Shown here piece after piece: positions 1 to 6,549 of a DNA stretch of 8,948 nucleotides. A program made the position numbers and the translations under genes. The notes below the pieces were generated by a model. It did not search any database. It had not been told where the DNA came from and worked only from the letters and a program-made list of their open reading frames with translations. The stretch lies in NCBI GenBank assembly GCA_021789565.1, contig JAJYJL010000239.1:1-8948 (forward strand), in the 5' to 3' direction. Position 1 is the stretch's first letter. Every line of letters begins with the position of its first letter. The stretch is from Acidobacteriota bacterium (GTDB taxonomy: Bacteria > Acidobacteriota > Terriglobia > UBA7540).

Positions 1-227
1 GAGCGGGAAGATGTGGAATCCTTGTCCCTGTGGGCGATGAAGGCGCCCTGGCACAAGCAATTGTGACCCTGCTTACCGACACCGACCTTCGGAATCGGCT
101 GACAGCAGAGGCGCTTCGCCGAGTAACTGACTTCGAGCCTGCGAAAGTCGTTGCCTCCTATGAGCGGTTATTTCGCGACGTATGCAAAGATAACGAAATC
201 GGTGAGCCGGTCGGGCACGCCCGCTGA
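1..227 (+). CDS. C-terminal end of a GT4-type glycosyltransferase (partial, 5' end outside the window)
   Basis: The open frame runs in from the left edge (first full codon at position 3) and stops with TGA at 225-227. About 74 residues are visible. They begin AGRCGILVPVGDEGALAQAI and continue with LLTD, LRNRL and a final F-x-x-x-x-V-x-x-x-Y-x-x-L-F pattern. This is the usual C-terminus of GT4-family GT-B glycosyltransferases: the nucleotide-sugar domain ends with G-x-L-V-P-x-G-D, then the helix that crosses back to the N-terminal domain. The GTG at 30 lies inside this conserved block and is not a start. The EX7E catalytic region lies upstream of the window, so donor and acceptor cannot be named. 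It is followed 36 bp later, in the same frame, by another glycosyltransferase, which suggests a cell-surface glycan cluster. The family call is firm; the substrate is unknown. Confidence 0.85.
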   Translation, partial: AGRCGILVPVGDEGALAQAIVTLLTDTDLRNRLTAEALRRVTDFEPAKVVASYERLFRDVCKDNEIGEPVGHAR

Positions 228-263
228 ATGTAACTCCCGCCGTTTACAGCTCTGAAAAACAAT

Positions 264-1250
264 ATGGGGAATCTCCGAAGCCTTAAAATCCTTAGTGTTA
301 ACCGGCACACTGGCTATCTCTACAATTTGTCAAACATAGGACATCAATGGTTTGTTCTCGCTGATTGGGAGCAACATAATCGCCCTCTGCCCGCCAATTT
401 TGAGCTCGTTGATTGGGCATACGCCCGCCGGAATTTCCCTAAATTCGACGTGGTGATCGGCCACGATATCCGGCGCGATTTGCGGATGTTTCTTCCTTAC
501 TGTCTTCGATACCGAAAGCCTTACTTTCAGGTCATCCATGGTAGAAGAGCCCGCGGAGGCTTCAGTCGCAGCCGCGTTCGCAGATTTGCAAAGCAGTTGT
601 ACTCCATCCTCTCCTTACGACCTCTGGTCAGCCTCGGATTGATGCAAGTCGTATTCATTTCTCCCTATGCTCGGTCCGACTGGGGTTTGGAAGGCACAAC
701 GATCGACCAGGGTATACCGCTGGAAGAAATGGATGCTTACGAGGGCACAGAAGCGTCCCTTCTTGTAGTCGGTAACGGACTCAAACGGGAGCATTTTGCT
801 TTCGATGAACTCATGGAGATTCGAAAGCAGGTCCCCGTAAACATAGTCGGAGTGAATCCCAATATCCCCGAATGTCGTCCTTCGAGAAACTGGGATGAGT
901 TGCGGTCGTTCTACCGTCGTTACCGCGCATACCTGAACCTTACTCGTGAACCCGAGGCAGGCTACAATCTGGCCTTGTTGGAAGCAATGGCATCGGGGAT
1001 GCCCGTGATTTCTCTGAAACATCCCTCGACCCCAATCCGGAACGGCGAAAACGGCTTCCTTGTGGAAAATGTATCGGAGGCAGTCGAGTGCGCGAAACAG
1101 CTCCTGGCCGATCACGACCTTGCTCATAGGCTCGGGAAGTGCGCCCGCGACACGATTGAACATGAATTCTCGCTGAATGTTTTTCGCGAGCGCTGGAACG
1201 AACTTCTGGCTCGCAGCATCGGATCAGGCCTGAATCCGGATGCACTCTGA
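264..1250 (+). CDS. GT-B fold glycosyltransferase (GT4-like)
   Basis: A 328-residue cytosolic or membrane-associated glycosyltransferase, probably adding a sugar to a surface polysaccharide or lipid-linked glycan. The N-terminal half starts with a beta strand (KILSVNRHTGY, residues 8-18) and includes FDVVIGHDIR (61-70), typical of the acceptor-binding Rossmann domain. The C-terminal half has SLLVVGNG (165-172), then YLNLTREPEAGYNLALLEAM (223-242), ASGMPVIS (243-250) and NGENGFLV (260-267), which is the donor-binding half of GT4 enzymes. The catalytic EX7E motif is atypical: the second Glu is E240, but the position eight residues before it is Ala232, with Glu at 231 and 229. The length is slightly short for GT4. 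ATG 264 has no clear Shine-Dalgarno, but the frame is closed by TAA at 231-233 and the protein begins at the expected first strand. It lies 36 bp after the preceding glycosyltransferase, so the two are probably co-transcribed. The specific sugar cannot be told. Confidence 0.85.
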   Translation: MGNLRSLKILSVNRHTGYLYNLSNIGHQWFVLADWEQHNRPLPANFELVDWAYARRNFPKFDVVIGHDIRRDLRMFLPYCLRYRKPYFQVIHGRRARGGFSRSRVRRFAKQLYSILSLRPLVSLGLMQVVFISPYARSDWGLEGTTIDQGIPLEEMDAYEGTEASLLVVGNGLKREHFAFDELMEIRKQVPVNIVGVNPNIPECRPSRNWDELRSFYRRYRAYLNLTREPEAGYNLALLEAMASGMPVISLKHPSTPIRNGENGFLVENVSEAVECAKQLLADHDLAHRLGKCARDTIEHEFSLNVFRERWNELLARSIGSGLNPDAL

Positions 1251-1379
1251 ACGCGGCTTGGCAGCATTGCTAAAGGGGATTCCCGGTCGGCAGTGTTCTG
1301 TGCAAAGGAAGATTACGGACCACTTTGGCTTCGCGTGACCAATTCAGCGTGCTGGGAGTTTCAGTTGCGGAGCTTATCG

Positions 1380-1408
1380 TTGACAAGATCATCTGCATAC
1401 CGAATAGT
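1380..1408 (+). promoter_or_regulatory. Putative sigma70-type promoter upstream of the methyltransferase
   Basis: A perfect TTGACA lies at 1380-1385. After a 17-bp spacer comes AATAGT at 1403-1408, which matches TATAAT at four of six positions. Transcription would start near 1415, giving an untranslated leader of roughly 60 nt to the short ORF at 1473 and about 87 nt to the methyltransferase ATG. The rest of the 1251-1501 gap shows no gene or recognisable RNA. The call rests on consensus and spacing only. Confidence 0.4.
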
Positions 1409-1472
1409 TGGATGCACCCACCAAAGATGGTAAGCGCTCGGCACGACGGGGCTGAAGGAGGATAAGGGCATT

Positions 1473-1505
1473 ATGAGACAAGCTCAAGTGAGAGCCATCC
1501 AATGA
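1473..1505 (+). CDS. Possible 10-codon leader peptide (MRQAQVRAIQ) coupled to the methyltransferase
   Basis: A complete Shine-Dalgarno, AAGGAGG at 1455-1461, stands 11 nt before ATG 1473. That ATG opens a 10-codon frame ending in TGA at 1503-1505. The stop overlaps the methyltransferase ATG as ATGA (1502-1505), the classic arrangement for translational coupling. The methyltransferase start has no comparable ribosome-binding site of its own, and its frame is closed upstream by TAA at 1463-1465, so this strong site cannot serve an earlier start of that gene. The peptide has no amino-acid run that would suggest attenuation. It could instead be a chance short frame. Confidence 0.4.
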   Translation: MRQAQVRAIQ

Positions 1506-2275
1506 CGAAGGGGCGTCTTGCGAGTCACAGAGTTGATTGGGAAGACTTAGCCGAGTTGGATCCCCTGTGGTCGATATTGACTTGCCCGGAAACACAATAC
1601 AACCGATGGGATAAAGCTGAGTTTTTTCGAACAGGTGAAGAAGAAATCGAGTCGCTGATTAAAAAAGTGGATCGACTCGGTCTCCCACTGTCGAGGAGCC
1701 AGGCACTCGACTTCGGTTGCGGAGTGGGGAGGCTCACACGCGCGTTGGCGAAGTACTTTCAACACTGCTGCGGAGTGGACATTTCCGAGAAAATGATTGC
1801 GATCGCGCGTGAGCTTAATGGCTCTTTCCCCAATTGCGAATTTCTTTTGAACGATCGCCCTGATTTGTCCACTCTCCCTTCCGATTCTTTCGATCTGGTG
1901 TACACAGCCCGCGTTCTTCAGCATCTGCCAAGCCCGTCACTCGTCGAATGCTTCATCCGCGAACTTTATCGCGTCGTGCGGCCCGGAGGATTGTTAGTTT
2001 TTCAGTTGCCCAGCTATATCGGTTTGCGGCGCAGACTTCAACCTCGCAGAAGGCTCTACCAGATACTGAAACGGCTCGGATGGAATAAAGCAGATCTCTA
2101 CCGGAGGATGGGACTATTTCCGATGAGGATGACATCCATACGGGAGAAGGATGTGGTCAGTCTTTTGACCGGAGTCGGGGCGAACCTCTTAAAGGTTGAG
2201 GCCGACTCGCTCGCCGGGCCAACGATAGAGAGCCGCACGTATTTTGCGACCAAACCGGCCAGGGCCAATGCGTAA
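1502..2275 (+). CDS. Class I SAM-dependent methyltransferase (Methyltransf_11/25 type)
   Basis: A 257-residue soluble methyltransferase. SAM-binding motif I is ALDFGCGVGRLTRAL (residues 68-82). The acidic residue after strand 2 is Asp93 in CGVDISEKMI. Motif IV-like FDLVYTARVLQHLP spans 130-143, and the post-motif strand RVVRPGGLLVFQLPS spans 157-171. The N-terminal WEDLAELDPLWSIL (13-26) is a lead-in seen in methyltransferases of glycan and natural-product clusters. An arginine-rich stretch (175-193, RRR twice, then LKRLGW) follows the core and might contact a membrane or nucleic acid. ATG 1502 is the only ATG start possible, since the frame is closed at 1463. Placement after two glycosyltransferases suggests it methylates a sugar or a glycan-cluster product, but the 251-bp gap and its own promoter leave this open. 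The fold is certain; the substrate is unknown. Confidence 0.88.
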   Translation: MTKGRLASHRVDWEDLAELDPLWSILTCPETQYNRWDKAEFFRTGEEEIESLIKKVDRLGLPLSRSQALDFGCGVGRLTRALAKYFQHCCGVDISEKMIAIARELNGSFPNCEFLLNDRPDLSTLPSDSFDLVYTARVLQHLPSPSLVECFIRELYRVVRPGGLLVFQLPSYIGLRRRLQPRRRLYQILKRLGWNKADLYRRMGLFPMRMTSIREKDVVSLLTGVGANLLKVEADSLAGPTIESRTYFATKPARANA

Positions 2276-2514
2276 CGACGGGTTGCGTTTGTGACCGAGA
2301 GCCCTCTCTGCCCTCCGTGATAGCCAACCCATTTATTTTGCCCTTCCCTCTATGAAGATATGGACCTTGGCGATCCCTGACAACGAGTAAAAACCTCTGC
2401 AGGTTTCGAGGTATTCGAGAAAAGTCCGTCCTTGCCATGGGTTCAAGCAGCTCCCCGCATCCTTAACAAACGACAAAGATTGACGGTCGGCAAGGCGTAT
2501 GATAATCTGTATGT
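2276..2514. other. Intergenic region between glycan genes and the Lol-like cassette
   Basis: There are 239 bases with no convincing gene. A small hairpin, AAACCT (2391-2396) and AGGTTT (2401-2406) around the loop CTGC, has no T tract and so is not a standard intrinsic terminator. A direct repeat, TTCGAG at 2405-2410 and 2414-2419, follows at once. The 3' end holds the promoter-like elements listed separately. Confidence 0.5.
2480..2506 (+). promoter_or_regulatory. Putative promoter of the Lol-like cassette
   Basis: TTGACG at 2480-2485 (five of six to TTGACA) and GATAAT at 2501-2506 (five of six to TATAAT) are separated by 15 bp, shorter than the ideal 17. TATGAT at 2498-2503 overlaps as an alternative but would be spaced only 12 bp. 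Transcription would begin near 2512-2514, immediately before the first possible start codon (TTG 2515), so either the message is nearly leaderless or translation begins at a later codon. Confidence 0.4.
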
Positions 2515-3414
2515 TTGTGTGAATCATGCCGGAAGTTCCTGCATTTGAGCGGACGTTGCTGCGTGGTTCTGGCCCTCCTCACCTTGGGTGTTGGAAGTTG
2601 GAGCTGTGCTGTTAAACGTACGATCCATGTTCCTCCACCGCAAGTCTCAGCCCCCCCAAGGCAAGCAACTGTTGCGGAGCTTGTCAAGGAGGTTGATGCA
2701 TGGAGCCAACGCATAAACACGCTGACGGCGACTGTTGAATTCAAGCCGACAACCGGGTCTGTTTATACAGGAGTCATCAAGGAGTACCAGAACGTGGGTG
2801 GCTTTATCCTTCTGAAGAAGCCTTCCACGATTCGCATCATTGGGCAAGCCCCCGTTGTGAAGACTGAAATTTTCGATATGGTTTCTGACGGTCAGCAGTT
2901 CCGGGTTTTCATTCCTCCAAAGAATAAGTTCATCGTGGGCGACAATAGCTACCACGGACCGGCAAACAAGCCCCTCGAAAACCTTCGCCCTGAGCATATC
3001 CTCGACGCTTTGCTTGTCCCGCCAATTGACGAGGCAAGAGAGAAATTCTTCAATGAAGTAACCCTGACGCCGACAGGCCAGTCTTATTATGTTATCAACG
3101 TTGTTAAACAGGCGGGCGACGGAGGTTTAACACTAAAGCGGAGAGTGTGGTTTGATCGCAGCAATTTGAGCATCTCGCGTCTCCAGCTTTTTGGGCCGGA
3201 GGGAAATCTTCTCGAAGATATCCATTACACGGATTATCATGACTTCGGAGGAATCCGCTATCCCGCTGAAATCACTTTAAGTCGCCCTGATGAAGACTAT
3301 ACGCTATCAATAAAGATGGAAAAGGTTACCTTCAATCAACCCATTCCGCCGGAAAAGTTCGTGCTGAAGAGACCTCCCAACACAACGCTAGTGGAACTGA
3401 AGGGAAACAAGTAG
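2515..3414 (+). CDS. LolA-like / DUF4292-like protein, probable lipoprotein
   Basis: A 299-residue exported protein with no ATG start in its frame. The candidates are TTG 2515, TTG 2545 (GGAAG at 2531-2535 upstream) and GTG 2563. The frame is closed by TAA at 2503-2505. With TTG 2515, residues 15-26 form a hydrophobic signal core, followed by GSWSC with Cys31 as a possible lipidation site. The lipobox is poor (Ser-Trp-Ser-Cys). A proline-rich linker (39-48) follows, as in tethered lipoproteins. Residues 55-287 resemble the half-barrel of LolA-type sorting proteins: GFILLKKPSTIRI (96-108), MVSDGQQFRVFIPPKNKF (122-139), then the long beta-rich half with RRVWFDRSNLSISRLQLF (209-226) and RYPAEITLSRP (248-258). 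It is separated by 13 bp from the permease and heads the cassette. By analogy it could be a membrane-anchored, LolB-like acceptor, but that is inference. Confidence 0.75.
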   Translation: MCESCRKFLHLSGRCCVVLALLTLGVGSWSCAVKRTIHVPPPQVSAPPRQATVAELVKEVDAWSQRINTLTATVEFKPTTGSVYTGVIKEYQNVGGFILLKKPSTIRIIGQAPVVKTEIFDMVSDGQQFRVFIPPKNKFIVGDNSYHGPANKPLENLRPEHILDALLVPPIDEAREKFFNEVTLTPTGQSYYVINVVKQAGDGGLTLKRRVWFDRSNLSISRLQLFGPEGNLLEDIHYTDYHDFGGIRYPAEITLSRPDEDYTLSIKMEKVTFNQPIPPEKFVLKRPPNTTLVELKGNK

Positions 3415-3427
3415 GCCAAGGTGCGTC

Positions 3428-4528
3428 GTGGTTAACAGGATGATCTTCGAGAATATTCTCCACCGGCCGATCCGGACGCTGGTGAGCGTGCTGGCGGTGG
3501 CCATCGAGGTGGGGATGGTAATGCTCGTCGTGGGAATGACTCACGGCATGCTGCATGAAACGGCCAGGCGGGTCCAGGGCGTTGGCGCAGATATCATGGT
3601 GCAGCCTCCGGGAGCATCTTTGTTCCTTGGACTGACCCAGGCTCCTATGCCCGTCCAAGTAGGCGATCGTCTTGCCGAAATCCCCCATGTTCTGGCGGTC
3701 ACACCTGTGCTGTTATTCCTCAATACTCGTGGTGGCATTAATCTTATCTATGGCGTTGATATGCCGACCTTTAAGGAAGTAAGCGGAGGCTTCATCTACC
3801 TTAAAGGCGGACCCTTCGAACATCCCTATGACATGCTTGTGGACGACTGGTATGCTCGGTCGAATAACGTGAAAGTCGGGGAGACAATCAATTTATTGAA
3901 CAACAACTTCCGCGTTTCCGGCATTGTTGAACACGGAATGGGAGCACGGATATTTATCCCCTTATCCACAGCCCAGGATTTGACGGGAGCGCATGACAAG
4001 GCATCAATTTTCTACATCAAGTGTACGGACCCGGGATATACTCAGTCCGTCATAACCGCCATCAAGCAACTCCTTCCCACACACCAGATCCATTCCACGA
4101 AGGAGTATATGTCCCTGATGACCTCGAACGATCTTCCGGCGTTGAATGCCTTTATCTCAGCCATGATTACGGTAGCCGTTGGTATCGGATTCATGGTGAT
4201 CTTCTTGTCCATGTACACGACTATCACCGAAAGAACGCGGGAAATCGGTATTTTAAAGTCACTGGGGGCAGGCAAAAGGTATATCATAGGGGTGATATTA
4301 CGAGAGGCCGGCCTGCTCAGTATTCTCGGCGTGATTTCTGGATACGCCGGGACGTGGCTGGCACGGAAAGTCATCGTAGCCACGTTCCCCACTTTGACCG
4401 TTGAATTAACCATACACTGGGCGTTGTGGGCAGGGCTGCTGGCCATAGCAGGTTCATTGCTAGGCGCTTTTTATCCAGCAATCCGAGCAGCCCGGCTTGA
4501 TCCGGTGGATTCGCTGGCATACGAATAA
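3428..4528 (+). CDS. ABC transporter permease, FtsX/MacB-LolC family
   Basis: A 366-residue inner-membrane protein with the type VII ABC (MacB/LolCDE) layout. TM1 is at about 17-37, a periplasmic MacB_PCD-like domain covers about 40-235 (AEIPHVLAVTPVL at 83-95, FRVSGIVEHGMGARIFIPL at 161-179), and three C-terminal helices lie near 240-262, 287-314 and 330-352. The FtsX signature TERTREIGILKSLGAGKRYI (268-287) forms the coupling helix that meets the ATPase, and the chain ends with the typical FYPAIRAARLDPVDSL. Such proteins do not carry substrate through the bilayer; they move lipoproteins, peptides or drugs from the periplasmic side. GTG 3428 has AAGG (3418-3421) six bases upstream; ATG 3440 is the alternative start. 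Only one permease is present, so a homodimer is expected, as in MacB or LolF-type systems. The family is sure; the substrate is not. Confidence 0.92.
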   Translation: MVNRMIFENILHRPIRTLVSVLAVAIEVGMVMLVVGMTHGMLHETARRVQGVGADIMVQPPGASLFLGLTQAPMPVQVGDRLAEIPHVLAVTPVLLFLNTRGGINLIYGVDMPTFKEVSGGFIYLKGGPFEHPYDMLVDDWYARSNNVKVGETINLLNNNFRVSGIVEHGMGARIFIPLSTAQDLTGAHDKASIFYIKCTDPGYTQSVITAIKQLLPTHQIHSTKEYMSLMTSNDLPALNAFISAMITVAVGIGFMVIFLSMYTTITERTREIGILKSLGAGKRYIIGVILREAGLLSILGVISGYAGTWLARKVIVATFPTLTVELTIHWALWAGLLAIAGSLLGAFYPAIRAARLDPVDSLAYE

Positions 4529-4546
4529 GGGAAGTTTTGGATAATT

Positions 4547-5281
4547 ATGGGATCGATCTTCCTGGCAGGGATTGAAGAAGTAGCCAGAGAAACAAACCGA
4601 ATTGGGTGTATGGAACCGATTATTGCAACCGAGAACCTGACAAAAACCTACCGGGTCGGGAAAGTTGATGTTCCGGCGCTTCGGGGGGTAGATCTTGTTG
4701 TTCAGGAGGGCGAATTTCTCGCAGTCGTGGGGCCTTCCGGGTGCGGAAAGTCAACCTTGTTGCACGTACTGGGGGGATTGACACGGCCAAGCGGAGGGCG
4801 CGTGCTTGTGGATGGGAACGATTTCAGAGGCATGAATGACGCCCAGCGCACCAAGTTTCGCCGGCACAAGATCGGTTTCGTTTTTCAGCGGTACAATCTC
4901 TTGCCAACCCTGACTGCCCGGCACAATATCGCGATCGCTCAACATATCCAGGGCGACGGCTTCAATCCTCACCGTTTTGAAGCAGTGGCGGAGATGTTAG
5001 GTATCAAAGACAAACTTGACCGGAAACCCTTTGCACTTTCAGGGGGCGAACAGCAGCGGGTGGCTATTGCGCGCGCCGTAGTTTGCGAACCCAAGCTTCT
5101 GCTTGCCGATGAGCCCACTGGAAACCTGGACACGGAAAACTCCCAGCTTGTGCTGAACATGTTGCGAAACTTAAACCGCGACTTCCGGCAGACAATACTT
5201 ATGATTACCCACAACCCGGAAGCAGCTTCTGTGGCTGACAGGATTATCCGGATGCGCGATGGGCAGATCGTATCCGACTGA
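4547..5281 (+). CDS. ABC transporter ATP-binding protein, LolD/MacB family
   Basis: A 244-residue cytosolic ATPase that drives the adjacent permease. All ABC motifs are intact: Walker [10 protein letters not shown] (62-70), Q-loop Gln114 in [10 protein letters not shown], signature [14 protein letters not shown] (164-177), Walker B LLLADEP (184-190) with Glu189, D-loop GNLD (192-195), and switch His222 in [21 protein letters not shown] and the short C-terminus are characteristic of the LolD/MacB/FtsE branch. The start is uncertain: ATG 4547 has GGA at 4539-4541 in good position, whereas ATG 4610 ([10 protein letters not shown]) is where family similarity begins and would remove 21 nonconserved residues. 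The gap to the permease stop is only 18 bp, so the pair is almost certainly one operon and one complex. The family assignment is firm; LolD versus a macrolide-type exporter is decided only by context. Confidence 0.93.
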   Translation: MGSIFLAGIEEVARETNRIGCMEPIIATENLTKTYRVGKVDVPALRGVDLVVQEGEFLAVVGPSGCGKSTLLHVLGGLTRPSGGRVLVDGNDFRGMNDAQRTKFRRHKIGFVFQRYNLLPTLTARHNIAIAQHIQGDGFNPHRFEAVAEMLGIKDKLDRKPFALSGGEQQRVAIARAVVCEPKLLLADEPTGNLDTENSQLVLNMLRNLNRDFRQTILMITHNPEAASVADRIIRMRDGQIVSD

Positions 5282-5324
5282 TTCCATATGTCTTGTCAGT
5301 GATTTCACTCAGTTGTAAAGTCGT

Positions 5325-5786
5325 ATGACATCAGGTATAGAGTCCCGCAAATCATCTGATTCCAGCCTTCGTCAGGGGGCTCAGGATTACGCGAACTCTT
5401 CAGTAGGATCCAAAGCCAGGCTGGTAATTAGGAAGGCGATTTTCTGGTCCTATGAGCGGGGAAGCTGGCAGTATGACGTCATTTGCGTGATGATTCTGGC
5501 ATTTATTTTTCTTACGCCCACCAACTGGTTCCATGATCGTCCCAGGCTCCAGTTGAGTGACTTGCGCCACGTTCAGGGTATTGTCGAAATCAGCCACACA
5601 GATCGGGTTTGGGTTTATCAATTGGACGCGAGGCTGGTGGAATCGCTTGGGGTAATGCAGACCGCCGACGCAGTGCATCAGTTGCTCCTTCAACGGGTTA
5701 ATCCTCCTTTTGTTATAAAGTCAGTCAAGCCGATCCTTGGGAAGGGCGATGTGACTCTTGGATATACGGTAGAAGTGCAACGCTGA
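5325..5786 (+). CDS. Conserved single-pass membrane protein of unknown function
   Basis: A 153-residue protein that I cannot assign a function. Residues 1-30 are Ser/Arg/Gln-rich and probably disordered. A basic segment (ARLVIRKAIF, 31-40) precedes the aromatic motif FWSYERGSWQYD (40-51). One membrane helix (VICVMILAFIFLTP, 52-65) follows, and then a charged region of about 85 residues (72-153), probably periplasmic by the positive-inside rule, with VQGIVEISHTDRVWVYQLDA (83-102) and a terminal strand pattern GYTVEVQR. The aromatic-basic motif before the helix is one I recall from acidobacterial hypothetical proteins. It lies 43 bp after the ATPase and 52 bp before the LolA-like gene, all on one strand, so it is probably part of the same transport cassette, for example as an accessory or docking subunit. 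That role is inferred from position alone. Confidence 0.72.
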   Translation: MTSGIESRKSSDSSLRQGAQDYANSSVGSKARLVIRKAIFWSYERGSWQYDVICVMILAFIFLTPTNWFHDRPRLQLSDLRHVQGIVEISHTDRVWVYQLDARLVESLGVMQTADAVHQLLLQRVNPPFVIKSVKPILGKGDVTLGYTVEVQR

Positions 5787-5838
5787 CGGCGCATCCCTTT
5801 TGCGCTCCTGCGAATCGTATATTCAGGTGCAATTGGAC

Positions 5839-6549
5839 ATGACGGCAATACAAGGTTACAGGTCGAAAATCATTGGCCTTACTCTGGCAGTTCTTGTGCT
5901 AGGGGTGCTGCCGCTTTCCGCAAAAACCAAGAAGGAACGGCTGGACCTGGATCAAATCCTTTTTCACATGAACGAGAGCGCTAAACATCTCAAAACGCTC
6001 TCAGCGAACCTTGAGTACACCAAGGTCACGGTTTTGGTAAATGACTTTGCCACAGAGTCGGGCCAGATGTATTACCGAAACGCAAAGTCACCCGATATTC
6101 TGATTGCCTTCAAAACACCAGCGCCCAAGGTCATCCTGTTCAAGAAGAACAAGGCAGAAATCTACCAGCCGAGGATCAACCAGATTGAGGAATTCGATCT
6201 CAGCAAGCACTCGTCCCTGATTCAGCAGTTTCTTCTGCTTGGGTTCGGTACCGAATCCAAGGAACTGCAAAAGGTCTATGAAGTAAAGTACGTGAAAGAA
6301 GAACAACTGGGTGGAGATACAACAGCACTTCTGGAGATGGTGCCCCGCGATAGTAGCGTTGCGGCCCAACTATCAAAAATCCACCTCTGGATCAGCGAGG
6401 AGTCGTGGTTGCCTGTCCAGCAGAAGTTCTTTGAGGCCGGCGGCGATTACTCGGTGGCCCGTTACAGTTCGGTCAAAGTCAATCGCAATCTACCTTCTTC
6501 TACTTTCCGAATCCAAGCCCCAAAGGACGTGAGAAGAGTCAGAATGTAG
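5839..6549 (+). CDS. LolA-like periplasmic lipoprotein carrier / outer-membrane lipoprotein-sorting protein
   Basis: A 236-residue protein (from ATG 5839) with a Sec signal peptide: basic YRSK (7-10), hydrophobic core IIGLTLAVLVLGVLPL (11-26), and probable cleavage after LSA at residue 28; no lipobox Cys, so a soluble periplasmic protein. The mature part fits the LolA fold. Helix ILFHMNESAKHLKTLSANLEY (40-60) is followed by SGQMYYRNAKSPDILIAFKTP (74-94), ILFKKNKAEIYQPRINQIEEF (99-119), and later LLEMVP and HLWISEESWLPVQQKFFE (182-199), the repeated beta strands of the half-barrel. LolA carries lipoproteins from an ABC extractor to the outer membrane. A TTG at 5800 would add 13 residues before the signal peptide and is less likely. 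It closes the cassette, 52 bp after the single-pass protein. Sequence similarity to enterobacterial LolA is at the fold level, so the cargo is open. Confidence 0.82.
   Translation: MTAIQGYRSKIIGLTLAVLVLGVLPLSAKTKKERLDLDQILFHMNESAKHLKTLSANLEYTKVTVLVNDFATESGQMYYRNAKSPDILIAFKTPAPKVILFKKNKAEIYQPRINQIEEFDLSKHSSLIQQFLLLGFGTESKELQKVYEVKYVKEEQLGGDTTALLEMVPRDSSVAAQLSKIHLWISEESWLPVQQKFFEAGGDYSVARYSSVKVNRNLPSSTFRIQAPKDVRRVRM

Noticed and set aside
615..1163. 182-codon open frame on the minus strand inside the second glycosyltransferase
   Set aside because: It lies wholly antisense to a gene with clear family motifs, and its translation shows no recognisable domain.
1547..1924. 125-codon minus-strand frame opposite the methyltransferase
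   Set aside because: Antisense shadow of the SAM-binding region, with no independent start signal or motif.
2352..2390. 12-codon ORF (MKIWTLAIPDNE) directly before a hairpin, resembling an attenuator leader
   Set aside because: No ribosome-binding site, no codon run for a regulating amino acid, no T tract after the hairpin and no mutually exclusive structure that I could find.
4021..4404. 127-codon plus-strand frame inside the permease gene
   Set aside because: It overlaps the FtsX permease in another frame; the permease frame carries the conserved motifs and this one is His/Arg/Tyr-rich noise.
5298..5309. Short inverted repeat AGTGA-TT-TCACT between the ATPase and the next gene
   Set aside because: Five-base arms with a two-base gap are expected by chance and nothing nearby supports an operator.
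5293..5321. TTGTCA and TAAAGT with 17-bp spacing as an internal promoter before the single-pass protein
   Set aside because: The transcription start would fall about 3 bases inside the coding sequence, and the -10 matches weakly; the gene is more simply read from the upstream operon.
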